NCBI GenBank assembly: GCA_020350725.1
Contig: CP070719.1
Location: 854,883-899,008, forward strand
Length of the DNA stretch: 44,126 nt
Direction of reading: 5' to 3'
From: a bacterium
GTDB lineage: Bacteria > BMS3Abin14
The notes below the pieces were generated by a model, which worked only from the letters and a program-made list of their open reading frames with translations, made no database searches and was not told the DNA's origin. The position numbers and the translations under genes were made by a program. This document shows positions 34,696 to 42,728 of this stretch, one piece after another (the first letter of the stretch is position 1; each line of letters begins with the position of its first letter).

Positions 34696-35300
34696 TCGCT
34701 CGAATGAGGGTCAGCGCAGGAGGCAAGAGGCGCCACCAGAGGCGGGGCATCCCTCTCATCGACCGCGACAGGGTGAAGTGGGCCCGGGACCGGGAGTTGC
34801 TCCTCTACCGGACCGTGACGGAAGAGCGCATCCGGGTCCAGATCGATCGAATTCAGCGCAGGCAGTTCGGGGAGTGGTCGGATCCCTTCGCCTCCCTGGA
34901 GAAATGCCGAGGCAGGGTCCTTATCTGCCTTCTGGGCAAGACGGTGATAGGGTATCAGTCCTTTGAGCCCTTCGCCAGAAAGGGAAACCCCTTCCCGGAA
35001 GGGATGCCGGTCATGCGGTTTACCTTTATCCTGGTACGTGAGGATGAGGAAGTCCAGGCAAGGCACCTGGGGATCGGACACCAGCTGATCGGTCGGGCGC
35101 TGGACCTAACCTGGAGAAGGGGATTCGAGGCCGTTTATTCCTACGTGACGGCCTATGAACTCCTCGAGGATTGCGGTTTTACCCCGATGGCAAGCCCCGG
35201 TGTCCTGGCGGAGGCGAAGAACATCCGGGATTTCGATCCCGACCAGGCACCGCCGCTGCTCTACTACAGGGAAAAACCGCAAAGTGTCCGGGAAGGTTGA
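34692..35300 (+). CDS. GNAT-like acetyltransferase, divergent
   Basis: This 202-residue soluble protein has a very basic N-terminus (about 1-60). Its central segment carries FTFILVREDEEVQ and then ARHLGIGHQLIGRALDLTWRRG (split across about 122-143), which fits GNAT motif A with the acetyl-CoA pyrophosphate loop RxxGxG. AYELLEDCGF near 155-164 fits motif B. The substrate-binding part is unlike well-known acetyltransferases, so this is a family-level call. It is translationally coupled to the HAD gene, suggesting a shared nucleotide or amine substrate; that is speculation. Confidence 0.7.
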   Translation: MIARMRVSAGGKRRHQRRGIPLIDRDRVKWARDRELLLYRTVTEERIRVQIDRIQRRQFGEWSDPFASLEKCRGRVLICLLGKTVIGYQSFEPFARKGNPFPEGMPVMRFTFILVREDEEVQARHLGIGHQLIGRALDLTWRRGFEAVYSYVTAYELLEDCGFTPMASPGVLAEAKNIRDFDPDQAPPLLYYREKPQSVREG

Positions 35301-35347
35301 GACCCTGGGACCCGGAGTCCGGGCACGGGACACCAGACCCCGGCTTT

Positions 35348-36130
35348 CTAGGGCAGGGCGGTCGGTGTCTCCATGATCCCTCTTCTCTTGATGACCAGTG
35401 AGAAGCGGCTGTTCAGGGCGGACAACTCATCCCGCATGTTCCATGCCTCCTGGTAACCGTCGAAGAGACCCACTTCCCCGAATACCTGACCCGAGACATC
35501 CGTGAGAAGAACTCCTGAAACCCCGGACTCATGGGTGGCTTCGAGAAAAAGGCACTGCTGCTCCTCGAACAGGGGCAGGGTCCGGAGGGAGAATTTCTCA
35601 TCCTCGGCAGGGATCCCCCGGCTCAACCTCACGTCGATCACGAGACGGGGAGGGGAGAGAAGGGTGAAGACGTCATACTGCAGGGCCCGGGCGGGCATGA
35701 GGATCAGAGACTGATCACCGCCGCAGGGTTCCAGGACGGTCATCCCGCTGAGCATCCGGCTCTTGGCAAGAGGCGTTTCCGAACTGAACACGGGATCCCT
35801 GATCCCGGTTGCTCCCGGGATCCTGATCACCAGCCTCGAGGGATATTCCCTCGTCGCCAAGAGGATCCGCGGCACCTCGCGGGATCTCTCCTCCCACTCA
35901 GGAGCGATGAATTCCAGGACGACGCGCTCGAAACTCCTGTGGTCTCCCCACCTTATCTGGGAAAGCGTATAACCGTCTCCGGTTCCGCCGACCATGTCGA
36001 TCCGGTCGCGGTAGCGATCGGCCTTGTCCGTGGGGAGGGGATCACCTCCCACCGGCCGGGCGGCAGCAAGGTGTCCCGCGAGGATGGCCGCAGCGGAGAC
36101 AGCGATAATGTTCCACGAGAACCCTCTCAT
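35348..36130 (-). CDS. Exported AMIN-like domain protein
   Basis: This 260-residue product has a signal peptide (about 1-25) and a beta-rich domain whose SFERVVLEF...YPSRLVIRIPG...PPRLVIDV pattern resembles AMIN domains. AMIN domains place proteins at peptidoglycan or secretin complexes. No amidase domain follows. The last 70 residues (QQCLFLEATHES...RDELSALNSRFSLVIKRR) look like a small SPOR-like alpha/beta fold. The start at 36130 has a strong AAGGAGG site. It lies in a convergent arrangement with the GNAT gene. An envelope role is likely; the exact family is uncertain. Confidence 0.65.
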   Translation of the reverse strand: MRGFSWNIIAVSAAAILAGHLAAARPVGGDPLPTDKADRYRDRIDMVGGTGDGYTLSQIRWGDHRSFERVVLEFIAPEWEERSREVPRILLATREYPSRLVIRIPGATGIRDPVFSSETPLAKSRMLSGMTVLEPCGGDQSLILMPARALQYDVFTLLSPPRLVIDVRLSRGIPAEDEKFSLRTLPLFEEQQCLFLEATHESGVSGVLLTDVSGQVFGEVGLFDGYQEAWNMRDELSALNSRFSLVIKRRGIMETPTALP

Positions 36131-36365
36131 AGGACCTCCTTATGGCAGCTGGACATGGCATGTTACCATATCATGCCCGAACCTCGATAAGGAAGTCGGC
36201 CCTTCTCATCTTCGATCATTCCCGCCGTGGGCCTTCGATGCGCGAACGGATAAGCAGGGCCGGGTCACAGCGGGATCACCCGCCTTCCCCGGGACTTCGA
36301 TGGGTGTCCTCTGTGGTAAAGTGTTAAAAGAGAGCGGCAATATGGCGGGATAGGGAGAAGAGATC

Positions 36366-37511
36366 ATGGAACAGGTTCTCCTCTTGTGGTCGGCGCTGGT
36401 TTTCATCCTTTGGCTGGGCGTCCTCTTCCAATGGGCGGTCGGATCGGGGCGGATAGAGGACCTGAGAGAGCTGGCCGTCCCGGATGCGGAGGGGCTACCC
36501 TCCCTGTCGGTGATCATCCCGGCCCGGAACGAATCAACCGCCATCGCCGATTCCCTGACCAGTGTTTTAAGAGGTCTGCCCCGGAATGGGGAGATCATTC
36601 TGGTAGATGACAGATCCTTGGACGGCACAGGGGAGATCGCCCGTACGGTGGGATCGGGCGATGACCGCCTGCGTGTGATCAGGATCGAGGATCTGCCTGA
36701 AGGCTGGTTGGGGAAGAACCATGCCCTCAACATCGGAGCGGCCTCCTCGGCGGGCGAATGGCTTCTTTTCACGGATGCCGATGTCCATTATCACAAGGAC
36801 TGCATGGCCAGGGCCCTTAAATTCGCTCTGGACAGGGGTTTTGACCATCTGGTGGTGGCCCCTGAAATGAGGACAGTCGGGTTCTGGGAGAGGACCTTCG
36901 AACCTGTCTTCCTCATCCTCCTCCTCACCCGCCTGAGGGCATGGAGGGTCAACGACCCCGGTTCCGGCAGCTTCCTTGGTATCGGCGCTTTCAACCTGAT
37001 GAGGAGGGAAACCTACGACAGGGCCGGCGGAATGGAGGCTCTCAGGGATGAGGTGGTCGACGACCTCATCCTGGGCCGGAATTTGAGACGGACAGGTGCC
37101 CGGCAGGGCGTTGTCGCCGGCAGGGATCACCTTTGGGTCAGGTGGAATGTCGGACTTTCGGGGCTGATCCAGGGCGTTGAGAAGAACGCCTACGCCGCTT
37201 TCGGATACAGGCCGACAAGAGCAGCAGCCGGGTGCCTCGCCCTGGCCGCCGTCACCGTGGTTCCCGTACTGTCCCCTCTGGCCCTGAGCGGATGGGGAGC
37301 GCTTCCGGGTATCGGGACATGGTTCGTTTTCGCCCTGTTATATCGGATGGTGGGCGGGTTCACCGACGCGCCGTGGACCTATTTCATCACGTTTCCACTG
37401 GGATCCCTTCTCATCGTCTACTCCATCCTCCGGTCGGCGCTGCTGTACCATCTGAGGGGAGGCATCGTCTGGCGCGACACAATCTATAGGGACCATGGAA
37501 AAGGACTCTGA
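36366..37511 (+). CDS. Family 2 glycosyltransferase (membrane-anchored, HpnB/CrtQ-like)
   Basis: This 381-residue protein has an N-terminal TM (about 4-25) and a GT-A catalytic domain (about 45-270). The domain shows SVIIPARNES, VDDRSLDGT, a DAD metal-binding motif in LFTDADVHYHKD, and GWLGKNHAL, a segment typical of hopanoid/carotenoid-linked GT2 proteins. A DDLILGRNLRRTG acceptor-side motif follows, and two or three C-terminal TM segments (about 285-365) end the protein. It works at the cytoplasmic membrane on a lipid-like acceptor; which lipid is not clear. ATG follows GGGAGAAGAG. It is transcribed alone. Confidence 0.9.
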   Translation: MEQVLLLWSALVFILWLGVLFQWAVGSGRIEDLRELAVPDAEGLPSLSVIIPARNESTAIADSLTSVLRGLPRNGEIILVDDRSLDGTGEIARTVGSGDDRLRVIRIEDLPEGWLGKNHALNIGAASSAGEWLLFTDADVHYHKDCMARALKFALDRGFDHLVVAPEMRTVGFWERTFEPVFLILLLTRLRAWRVNDPGSGSFLGIGAFNLMRRETYDRAGGMEALRDEVVDDLILGRNLRRTGARQGVVAGRDHLWVRWNVGLSGLIQGVEKNAYAAFGYRPTRAAAGCLALAAVTVVPVLSPLALSGWGALPGIGTWFVFALLYRMVGGFTDAPWTYFITFPLGSLLIVYSILRSALLYHLRGGIVWRDTIYRDHGKGL

Positions 37512-37586
37512 AAAACAGGCGAATGGCTCGCCGGCGAGGGGGAGAAAGAGCGGGGATACCATCTCCGGAACGGCTGGCAAAAAAAT

Positions 37587-37610
37587 GAGGGAACGCGTCG
37601 GCGTCCCCTC
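37587..37610 (-). terminator. Hairpin with T run on the minus strand
   Basis: GAGGGAACGC (37587-37596) pairs with GCGTCCCCTC (37601-37610), with one A-C mismatch and a GTCG loop. On the minus strand it is followed by CAT and a T run (37579-37585). It would stop transcription moving leftward, although no minus-strand gene lies immediately to its right. It also forms in the transcript of the glycosyltransferase gene, 75 bases after its stop. Confidence 0.45.
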
Positions 37611-37760
37611 TCCCAGCAATGGGTGGTTCAAATAGGCTGGCGGGATCAATGACCTCTGGTTTGAGCACGGCAGCCGGAAAGTTTTTCTCCGCGGATACCG
37701 TTTCTGCTTTTAAGTCTAGCGTATTCTGCCGCCCGGGTAAAGCCGCCACCCTGTGATAAT

Positions 37761-38000
37761 GAGTCCAGAGTCCAGAGTCCAGAGGCCGGCGTCCCGAGGG
37801 GACAAAGAACAGACGCGGAGACGCGATGGGGCGGTAGGGCGATGGGGAGAGGGGGAGAAATGAGTCCAGAGTCCAGAGGCCAGTGTCCAGAGAGGGTGAA
37901 GAGCAGACGCGGGGACACGGAGAAAAGACGAATCACCAATCACAAATCACTAATCACAGCGGTCCCAACCCTTCGACAGGCTCAGGGCAGGCCGTGAACT
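37761..38000. repeat. Repeat-filled spacer (central copy of the repeat mosaic)
   Basis: No gene is visible in 37512-38064. The repeats are TCCAGAG units (37763-37784), the 88-bp element (37771-37858), a partial second copy of that unit (about 37863-37925, with the 'tccagagtccagagg' start and 'gcagacgcgggg' word), ATCACC/ATCACAAATCAC words (37930-37957), and the TTCGACAGGCTCAGGGCAGG motif (37972-37991). The mosaic runs to within about 75 bases of the radical SAM gene. Confidence 0.8.
37771..37858. repeat. 88-bp perfect inverted repeat, left copy
   Basis: This interval is the exact reverse complement of 44039-44126. It begins with two TCCAGAG units and ends with a GATGGGGAGAGGGGGAGA run. The right copy is cut off by the window end, so the true repeat may be longer. 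The two copies face each other across about 6.2 kb. Confidence 0.9.
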
Positions 38001-38064
38001 GGAAACGAGATACCAGTTCCTCCCCCCTCTTGAATTCTCCCCATTCTCCGTCCATATTGGCACC

Positions 38065-39351
38065 ATGATTGAATCGATCCTCGACCTTCCCCTGATGGTC
38101 ATGGCTGACATCGATGGAAATGTCTTCGAACATCCCGAGCTTCGGATGCTGGGGGCCACGGGCCGACACCACCGCGCACCTCGGTCCGGGGAGATCATCG
38201 ACATGCCCCGCGGGACTGATCTCTATATCCTTCCAGGCCGCCGGCCGGTTGGTCTCAATCCGGCCACCGCCAGCCCTGAGGTGCTCCATGCCTTTGACGG
38301 ACAGCCTGTATTCGCCGTATCGGCCTTCCTTCCCCCGGCCTTTACCTCCCACCTGTGGACGGCTTTTCTGAGGGATTCCAATGCACCCGCTCTGCCTCTC
38401 TACGCCTACACGACCGTGGGCTGGGATCAGGGTAGGGAACAGTTCGTCACCACCGCTGTCCGGGTCGATCCCGATCCCCGCCAGGATCTGGACAACTATC
38501 CGGATGACGGAACCGAGGATGTCAACGCCCGCCAAGCGGTGGCGGAACATCCCGACAATCGGCTCATTGAGCATCTCGCCCACTGCTGCATGAACTACCG
38601 TTGTCCCGCGGCCAGGAATCTCTTTCTGGGACGGTACGAGGCGCCGCTGCCCACCTCCAGAGCCTGCAACTCCCGATGCGTCGGCTGTATATCCCTTCAG
38701 GAGGATCCGTGCATCAGGGCCACACAGGACCGGATCACCTTTCGGCCCACTGTCGAGGAGATCGTTGAGGTGGCCTTACCCCACCTGGACAACGTTCCGG
38801 GCGCTGTCGTCAGCTTCGGCCAGGGCTGCGAGGGGGAGCCGCTGACGGAGGGCAAACTCCTTGAGGGAGCCATCTCAGCCATTAGAAAGCTCACGGACAG
38901 GGGCACCATAAACCTGAACACCAACGGCAGCAGGCCGGAGGTTATGAGGAGGCTGTTCTCTGTTGGTCTGGACAGTGCCCGGATCAGTCTCAACAGCGCC
39001 AGGGAGGATCTTTACAACCGCTATTTTCTTCCCGTGGATTACACCTTCAAGGACGTGATCCGCAGCATGATCATCGGCTCTGAGATGGGAAAGTTCGTCT
39101 CCATCAACTACTTCGTGTTTCCCGGGCTGACGGACGAAAAAGACGAGATCCGAGCCCTTGATCGCCTCATAGAGGAGGCCGGACTTGACATGATCCAGTG
39201 GCGGAACCTGAACATCGATCCGGACCTGTACATGGATTGCCTCGACTGGGACGGGGGAGATGACTGCCTCGGCATGTTGGCCGTCATGGCGGGTATTAGG
39301 CAACGCCACCCGCAGATCCGGCACGGGTATTTCAATCCGGCTTTAAAGTAA
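38065..39351 (+). CDS. Radical SAM protein of unknown function
   Basis: In this 428-residue protein the radical SAM 4Fe-4S motif is Cys201-x3-Cys205-x2-Cys208 (CNSRCVGC), unusually far from the N-terminus. The glycine-rich SFGQGCEGEPL (about 250-260) and the SLNSARED region (about 312-319) fit the SAM barrel. Residues 1-165 form an unrecognised beta-rich domain that starts DLPLMVMADIDGNVFEHPEL. A CCMNYRC segment (about 174-180) sits between it and the barrel and could hold a further metal site. No SPASM cluster is seen. ATG 38065 lacks a clear ribosome binding site; ATG 38095 and 38101 are alternatives. It is unlinked to an obvious peptide substrate or pathway gene. Confidence 0.85.
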   Translation: MIESILDLPLMVMADIDGNVFEHPELRMLGATGRHHRAPRSGEIIDMPRGTDLYILPGRRPVGLNPATASPEVLHAFDGQPVFAVSAFLPPAFTSHLWTAFLRDSNAPALPLYAYTTVGWDQGREQFVTTAVRVDPDPRQDLDNYPDDGTEDVNARQAVAEHPDNRLIEHLAHCCMNYRCPAARNLFLGRYEAPLPTSRACNSRCVGCISLQEDPCIRATQDRITFRPTVEEIVEVALPHLDNVPGAVVSFGQGCEGEPLTEGKLLEGAISAIRKLTDRGTINLNTNGSRPEVMRRLFSVGLDSARISLNSAREDLYNRYFLPVDYTFKDVIRSMIIGSEMGKFVSINYFVFPGLTDEKDEIRALDRLIEEAGLDMIQWRNLNIDPDLYMDCLDWDGGDDCLGMLAVMAGIRQRHPQIRHGYFNPALK

Positions 39352-39436
39352 AACGGGGAAATGGGCAGTAAGTGCCAAGGGCTAAGAACTAAGGGCTAAG
39401 AATCAGACCCTGACCACTGGACACTGAATCTGGCCT

Positions 39437-39464
39437 TTGACCTTTTCCCTTTCCCCTCTATAAT
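39437..39464 (+). promoter_or_regulatory. Sigma-70 promoter of tRNA-Leu
   Basis: TTGACC (39437-39442) and TATAAT (39459-39464) are separated by 16 bases. This places the start of transcription near 39471, just before the tRNA 5' end at 39474. Confidence 0.85.
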
Positions 39465-39473
39465 AATCGCCGT

Positions 39474-39560
39474 GCCGGAGTGGCGGAACCGGTAGACGCA
39501 GGGGACTCAAAATCCCCCGGGCCTCGGCCTGTGAGAGTTCGAGTCTCTCCTCCGGCACCA
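39474..39560 (+). tRNA. tRNA-Leu (anticodon CAA)
   Basis: This is an 87-nt class II tRNA with CCA encoded. Acceptor GCCGGAG (39474-39480) pairs with CTCCGGC (39550-39556); the discriminator is A and CCA is at 39558-39560. The anticodon stem GGGGA/TCCCC surrounds CTCAAAA, giving anticodon CAA (reads UUG). A long variable arm (CGGGCCTCGGCCTG region) and a GTTCGAGTC T-loop identify a leucine tRNA. It has its own promoter and terminator. Confidence 0.97.
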
Positions 39561-39567
39561 GGACACT

Positions 39568-39590
39568 AAGCCTCCCTTCGGGAGGCTTTT
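39568..39590 (+). terminator. Terminator of tRNA-Leu
   Basis: An 8-bp stem AAGCCTCC (39568-39575) / GGAGGCTT (39581-39588) with a CTTCG loop runs into a T stretch (39587-39590), 8 bases after the encoded CCA. Confidence 0.85.
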
Positions 39591-39777
39591 CCGCTTCGCG
39601 AGGAGAGACGAGAACATGACCGTATTGTCACGGGTGAGCATGACGCGGGCAACTCCAGGACCCTCGAACCATATCGAGGGTCATCCGGGTTAGATTTTGA
39701 GATCTGGAATGTGGGATCCGGACTTTCCGCGCCCCTCGTGGTACCGCTGCTGCCAAGGCCCTTTCCTGGCTACCGCC

Positions 39778-40272
39778 TCAGTCTTCGTCTAAAATCTCGT
39801 TCACCTCCGTCCCCGACATCCGGTCCACCTCCATAAGTGCGTAGGCGAGAACTGTTATCCTGTTCCAGTTCGCGGGCCGGGAAACCATATCCATGGCTGT
39901 GTCTTTGAGGGATTTGATGTAGCTGTCCATTTTGTGGTCGGGCATATCCCGCCCCCCGACCTGAATGAAGCGGCGGGCCATCGTTTCATCCCGGTGGGCT
40001 TCGCGCAGGCCTTCATTATCCCACTGGTTGACCAGGTGATACTCCGCGGCCGGCCCGGCCAGAGAGAACAGGGCGTATTTTTCCGAGAGATCGGGTCTCC
40101 TCCAGGGGAGCTCGTTCTTAGGCTGAGTCCTACCCGGTCGGCCTCCGGAATTCTCCTCCGGCGAGGTCAGACTCACCCAGTCCACCGCCAGGCCGAGGTG
40201 GCGGAGCATGAAGGCGTGCCCGGCCTCGTGGAAGGCAATGCGGGTTCTGTTATCGATATCGAGTAATCTCAT
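39778..40272 (-). CDS. Small HEAGH-motif metalloprotease-like protein
   Basis: The product has 164 residues from ATG 40272; GTG 40296 would add eight. The N-terminus carries AFHEAGHAFMLRHLGL with zinc-ligand pattern His15-Glu16-x2-His19. The following VDWVSLTSPEENSGGR and LFSLAGPAAEYHLV segments are arranged as in FtsH-type (M41) peptidase domains, where an Asp or Glu after the AGxxAE block supplies the third ligand. There is no AAA+ ATPase domain and no transmembrane segment, so it is a stand-alone mini-domain. Family M41-like is likely; whether it is an active peptidase is unknown. It faces away from the next gene at 40477. Confidence 0.75.
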   Translation of the reverse strand: MRLLDIDNRTRIAFHEAGHAFMLRHLGLAVDWVSLTSPEENSGGRPGRTQPKNELPWRRPDLSEKYALFSLAGPAAEYHLVNQWDNEGLREAHRDETMARRFIQVGGRDMPDHKMDSYIKSLKDTAMDMVSRPANWNRITVLAYALMEVDRMSGTEVNEILDED

Positions 40273-40476
40273 GGAAGAAGAATGACCAAAGATCACAGGT
40301 TAAAGGGTTCTGAACGCGAAGAGACAAGTGGCAGGTAAACGGGCTGGATGCCTATCACCGACACCTAGGTCTCAGAACCGTCGTTACCTTCCCATTTACC
40401 CTTCCACCGGAGAGTGGAACCATCCTCTGCTACCCTATACTAGCCTGGGCAAAGCGTTTCTGATATATTCCCGCCC

Positions 40477-40944
40477 ATGCAGACCCTACTGATCATCCTC
40501 ATCGTCGCCGTCGCCGGATGGTTTCTCATCATGCTCGGGTTAAAGGGGATGGCCTTCCTGCTACGCAGGGGCACCCTCAGAGATGCCGAGAAGAGCCTGG
40601 CCGGCGAGCGGATCCTGAAGATCACCAACAATGCCAGCTTCCTGGGTGCCGATTTTCCCGGTCCCAATCTCCCGCCCCGAACGAGCGGCGTCCTGGCCAT
40701 AACCGACAGGCAGATCTACTTCCTCCCCTGGTTTCCCCGAAAGTCCATCTCGCTGCCCTTCAAGTGGGTCAAGGGCACCAAACTGCAGGCCTCCTACGGC
40801 GAGGTGGCCACGTCCATCCCCAATCTCGTGATCAGGGTGCGTGACCTGAAGGACCCGGAGGGCTCCATCGCGTGGCTGGTTCACGAACCGAGGGACTGGA
40901 TGGAGATCATCAACTCGCAGCTTGGGTCCGAGGATAAAGGTTAA
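40477..40944 (+). CDS. Membrane-anchored protein with PH-like domain, unknown function
   Basis: This 155-residue protein has an N-terminal TM helix (about 3-28, LLIILIVAVAGWFLIMLGL). A basic linker precedes a beta-rich soluble part (about 40-145). GVLAITDRQIYFLPWFPRKSIS (split near 75-95) and FKWVKGTKL suggest a PH/GRAM-type sandwich, often found in lipid- or protein-binding membrane-associated proteins. No named family is certain. The ribosome binding site is weak. Confidence 0.7.
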   Translation: MQTLLIILIVAVAGWFLIMLGLKGMAFLLRRGTLRDAEKSLAGERILKITNNASFLGADFPGPNLPPRTSGVLAITDRQIYFLPWFPRKSISLPFKWVKGTKLQASYGEVATSIPNLVIRVRDLKDPEGSIAWLVHEPRDWMEIINSQLGSEDKG

Positions 40945-41063
40945 AGAGGAAAGGTTAAAGGTTAAAGAGCTCTTAGCGGTAGTTTCTCAGGAATAAGCGT
41001 TCTGAACGTTTGCTTATCTCCCGTCACATAGAACTGGGAGCTGATTTTCCTTTCCACCATTTT

Positions 41064-42017
41064 TCAATGCCTGTGCCCCATATGCGCCGCAGGGTTTCGC
41101 ACCGCCGTCATCCGCCGTTTCTCTTCCAGACACTCTTCTTTCTCGATCTGGATGGTCGTGTGATCGATGCAGTACTTCTCGGCAAGCATCTCCTCGATCA
41201 TCCTTCTCAGGGGATCCGGATCACAATCCTCGAAATCCGTCACCACATGGGCCGTCAACAGGATCACCTTGGGGGTAAGGGTCCAGAAGTGAAGATCGTG
41301 GACGCCCCGCACTCCGCCTACCTCGAGTATTGACGTCCGCACCTCTTCGAGCTCGATGTGGGCCGGGCTCCCCTCGAGAAGGATGTGGACCGCCTCTTTG
41401 ATCAGACCCCAGGAGCTGTAGAGGATAAGGACGCCGATGAGGATGCCGGCAATCGGGTCCGCTTTGGTCCACCCTGTCAAAAGGATGACGAGACCGGCCA
41501 ATATAACACCGAGGGAACCGAGGGCATCCCCAAGAACGTGAAGGAAGGCGGCCCGGACATTGAGGTTCTCCTTCTGCGAACGGTGCAGGATGGCCATTCC
41601 GGCCAGATTGACCAGGAGGCCGAGGGCGCCGATGAGCATCATCCCGCCCACATGGATCCTGGCCGGCAAAAGCAGCCGCAGGTAGGCCTCCCTGAATATG
41701 AACAGGACCATAACCCACAGGAAGACACCATTGATCAGGGCAGCCAGAATCTCTATGCGGTAATACCCGAAAGTCCTCTTGGAATCAGCGGGCCTTCTGG
41801 CCAGCCAAAGGGCGAAAAGGCTGAGGGCGAGGGCTCCTGTATCCGTGAGCATGTGGCCCGAATCTGATATGAGGGCCAGAGAACCCGACAGCAGACCGCC
41901 GGCGAACTCAATGACCATAAAGGCCGCTGTGATCACCAGGGCGATCGTCAACGGACGAGCGTCACTGCGCTGTGGAACGTGCGTACAGGTCGGCAAGGTC
42001 GTTTTCTCTCGGCTCAA
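41064..42017 (-). CDS. Cation diffusion facilitator (CDF/CzcD-type) transporter
   Basis: This 317-residue inner-membrane zinc or divalent-metal/proton antiporter has six TM helices (about 23-220) and a cytosolic C-terminal domain. Transport-site motifs are ISDSGHMLTDTGALALSLFA in TM2 (His-x3-Asp) and HVLGDALGSLG in TM5. The N-terminus is short with a TCTHVPQ segment that may help sense metal, and the C-terminus ends AAHMGHRH, rich in histidine. It overlaps the upstream methyltransferase gene by 4 bases (ATGA), so they form an operon. Metal specificity (Zn, Co, Cd) cannot be decided from sequence alone. Confidence 0.95.
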   Translation of the reverse strand: MSREKTTLPTCTHVPQRSDARPLTIALVITAAFMVIEFAGGLLSGSLALISDSGHMLTDTGALALSLFALWLARRPADSKRTFGYYRIEILAALINGVFLWVMVLFIFREAYLRLLLPARIHVGGMMLIGALGLLVNLAGMAILHRSQKENLNVRAAFLHVLGDALGSLGVILAGLVILLTGWTKADPIAGILIGVLILYSSWGLIKEAVHILLEGSPAHIELEEVRTSILEVGGVRGVHDLHFWTLTPKVILLTAHVVTDFEDCDPDPLRRMIEEMLAEKYCIDHTTIQIEKEECLEEKRRMTAVRNPAAHMGHRH

Positions 42018-42595
42018 CGTGGGGTGGGTTTTTTCGCCGACAGGCCGTAGTGGCCGATGAAGACAAAGTGCTCCTTGATATCTGTGAAACCTGCGAATTC
42101 GAGATCCTGGAATACGCGTGAAACGGGAACCCGCTCGGCGGTTGGAGGGCCGATACCGAGATCCTCATCCGGATCCCAGTCAATGAGGAGGAGGGCTCCT
42201 CCGGGCTTGAGGATCCGGTAGACTTCCTTGAGGAAATTCAGCCGACCCTTGATCTCATGGTAGACGTTGCCGAGGGTGGCAAGCTCGATCAGGCCGTCCT
42301 CAATGGGGATCCTGTCGCTGACGCTCTGACGTATCTGGACGTTGGTCAGATCCAGTTTGTCGATCCGTTTGTCGAGCTCCTCGAGCATGGGGGTGCTGCG
42401 GTCCACCGCGATCACCTTGCGGGACGCCTTCCACTCCTCCGCGATGGGAAGAGTGTAGAAACCGATACCGCACCCCAGATCGGCGCACGTCTTCCATCGG
42501 AAGGACCGCACCAGATCTACGAAAATGCCGATGTCTTGGATTGCTTTTCTTTCGGGGGATTCGAGCTTGTGTAAATCCCGGGCGCCAATTGCCAA
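42014..42595 (-). CDS. Class I SAM-dependent methyltransferase
   Basis: This 193-residue cytosolic Rossmann-fold methyltransferase has motif I ADLGCGIGFYTLPIAEEW (about 37-54), an acidic motif II around VIAVDRSTPML, and motif IV LATLGNVYHEI. GGALLLIDWDPDEDL follows near 131-145. Its substrate is unknown; small-molecule methylation is likely. It shares an operon with the CDF metal transporter (4-base overlap), so a metal-linked or metalloid substrate is possible, but no thiol or arsenic signature is seen. Confidence 0.87.
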   Translation of the reverse strand: MAIGARDLHKLESPERKAIQDIGIFVDLVRSFRWKTCADLGCGIGFYTLPIAEEWKASRKVIAVDRSTPMLEELDKRIDKLDLTNVQIRQSVSDRIPIEDGLIELATLGNVYHEIKGRLNFLKEVYRILKPGGALLLIDWDPDEDLGIGPPTAERVPVSRVFQDLEFAGFTDIKEHFVFIGHYGLSAKKPTPR

Positions 42596-42728
42596 AACTA
42601 AACCTCTATCTCATTTGATGGTAAAAGTATAGTGCTATAAAAGTCTCAGATGCAACACCTTTTACAGGGCCCATATTTTCTTTTTCTTACCGATAGGATA
42701 TGAATTGCTGTCGCAGGGGAGGACATTT

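Noticed and set aside
37761-37900. Possible CRISPR array
   Set aside because: The TCCAGAG and related words repeat without regular spacers, are shorter than CRISPR repeats, and no cas gene is present.
37883-38583. Open frames with PEPVEG and LSLSKG peptides around the radical SAM gene start
   Set aside because: These peptides are translations of the TTCGACAGGCTCAGGGCAGG repeat and are known artefacts.
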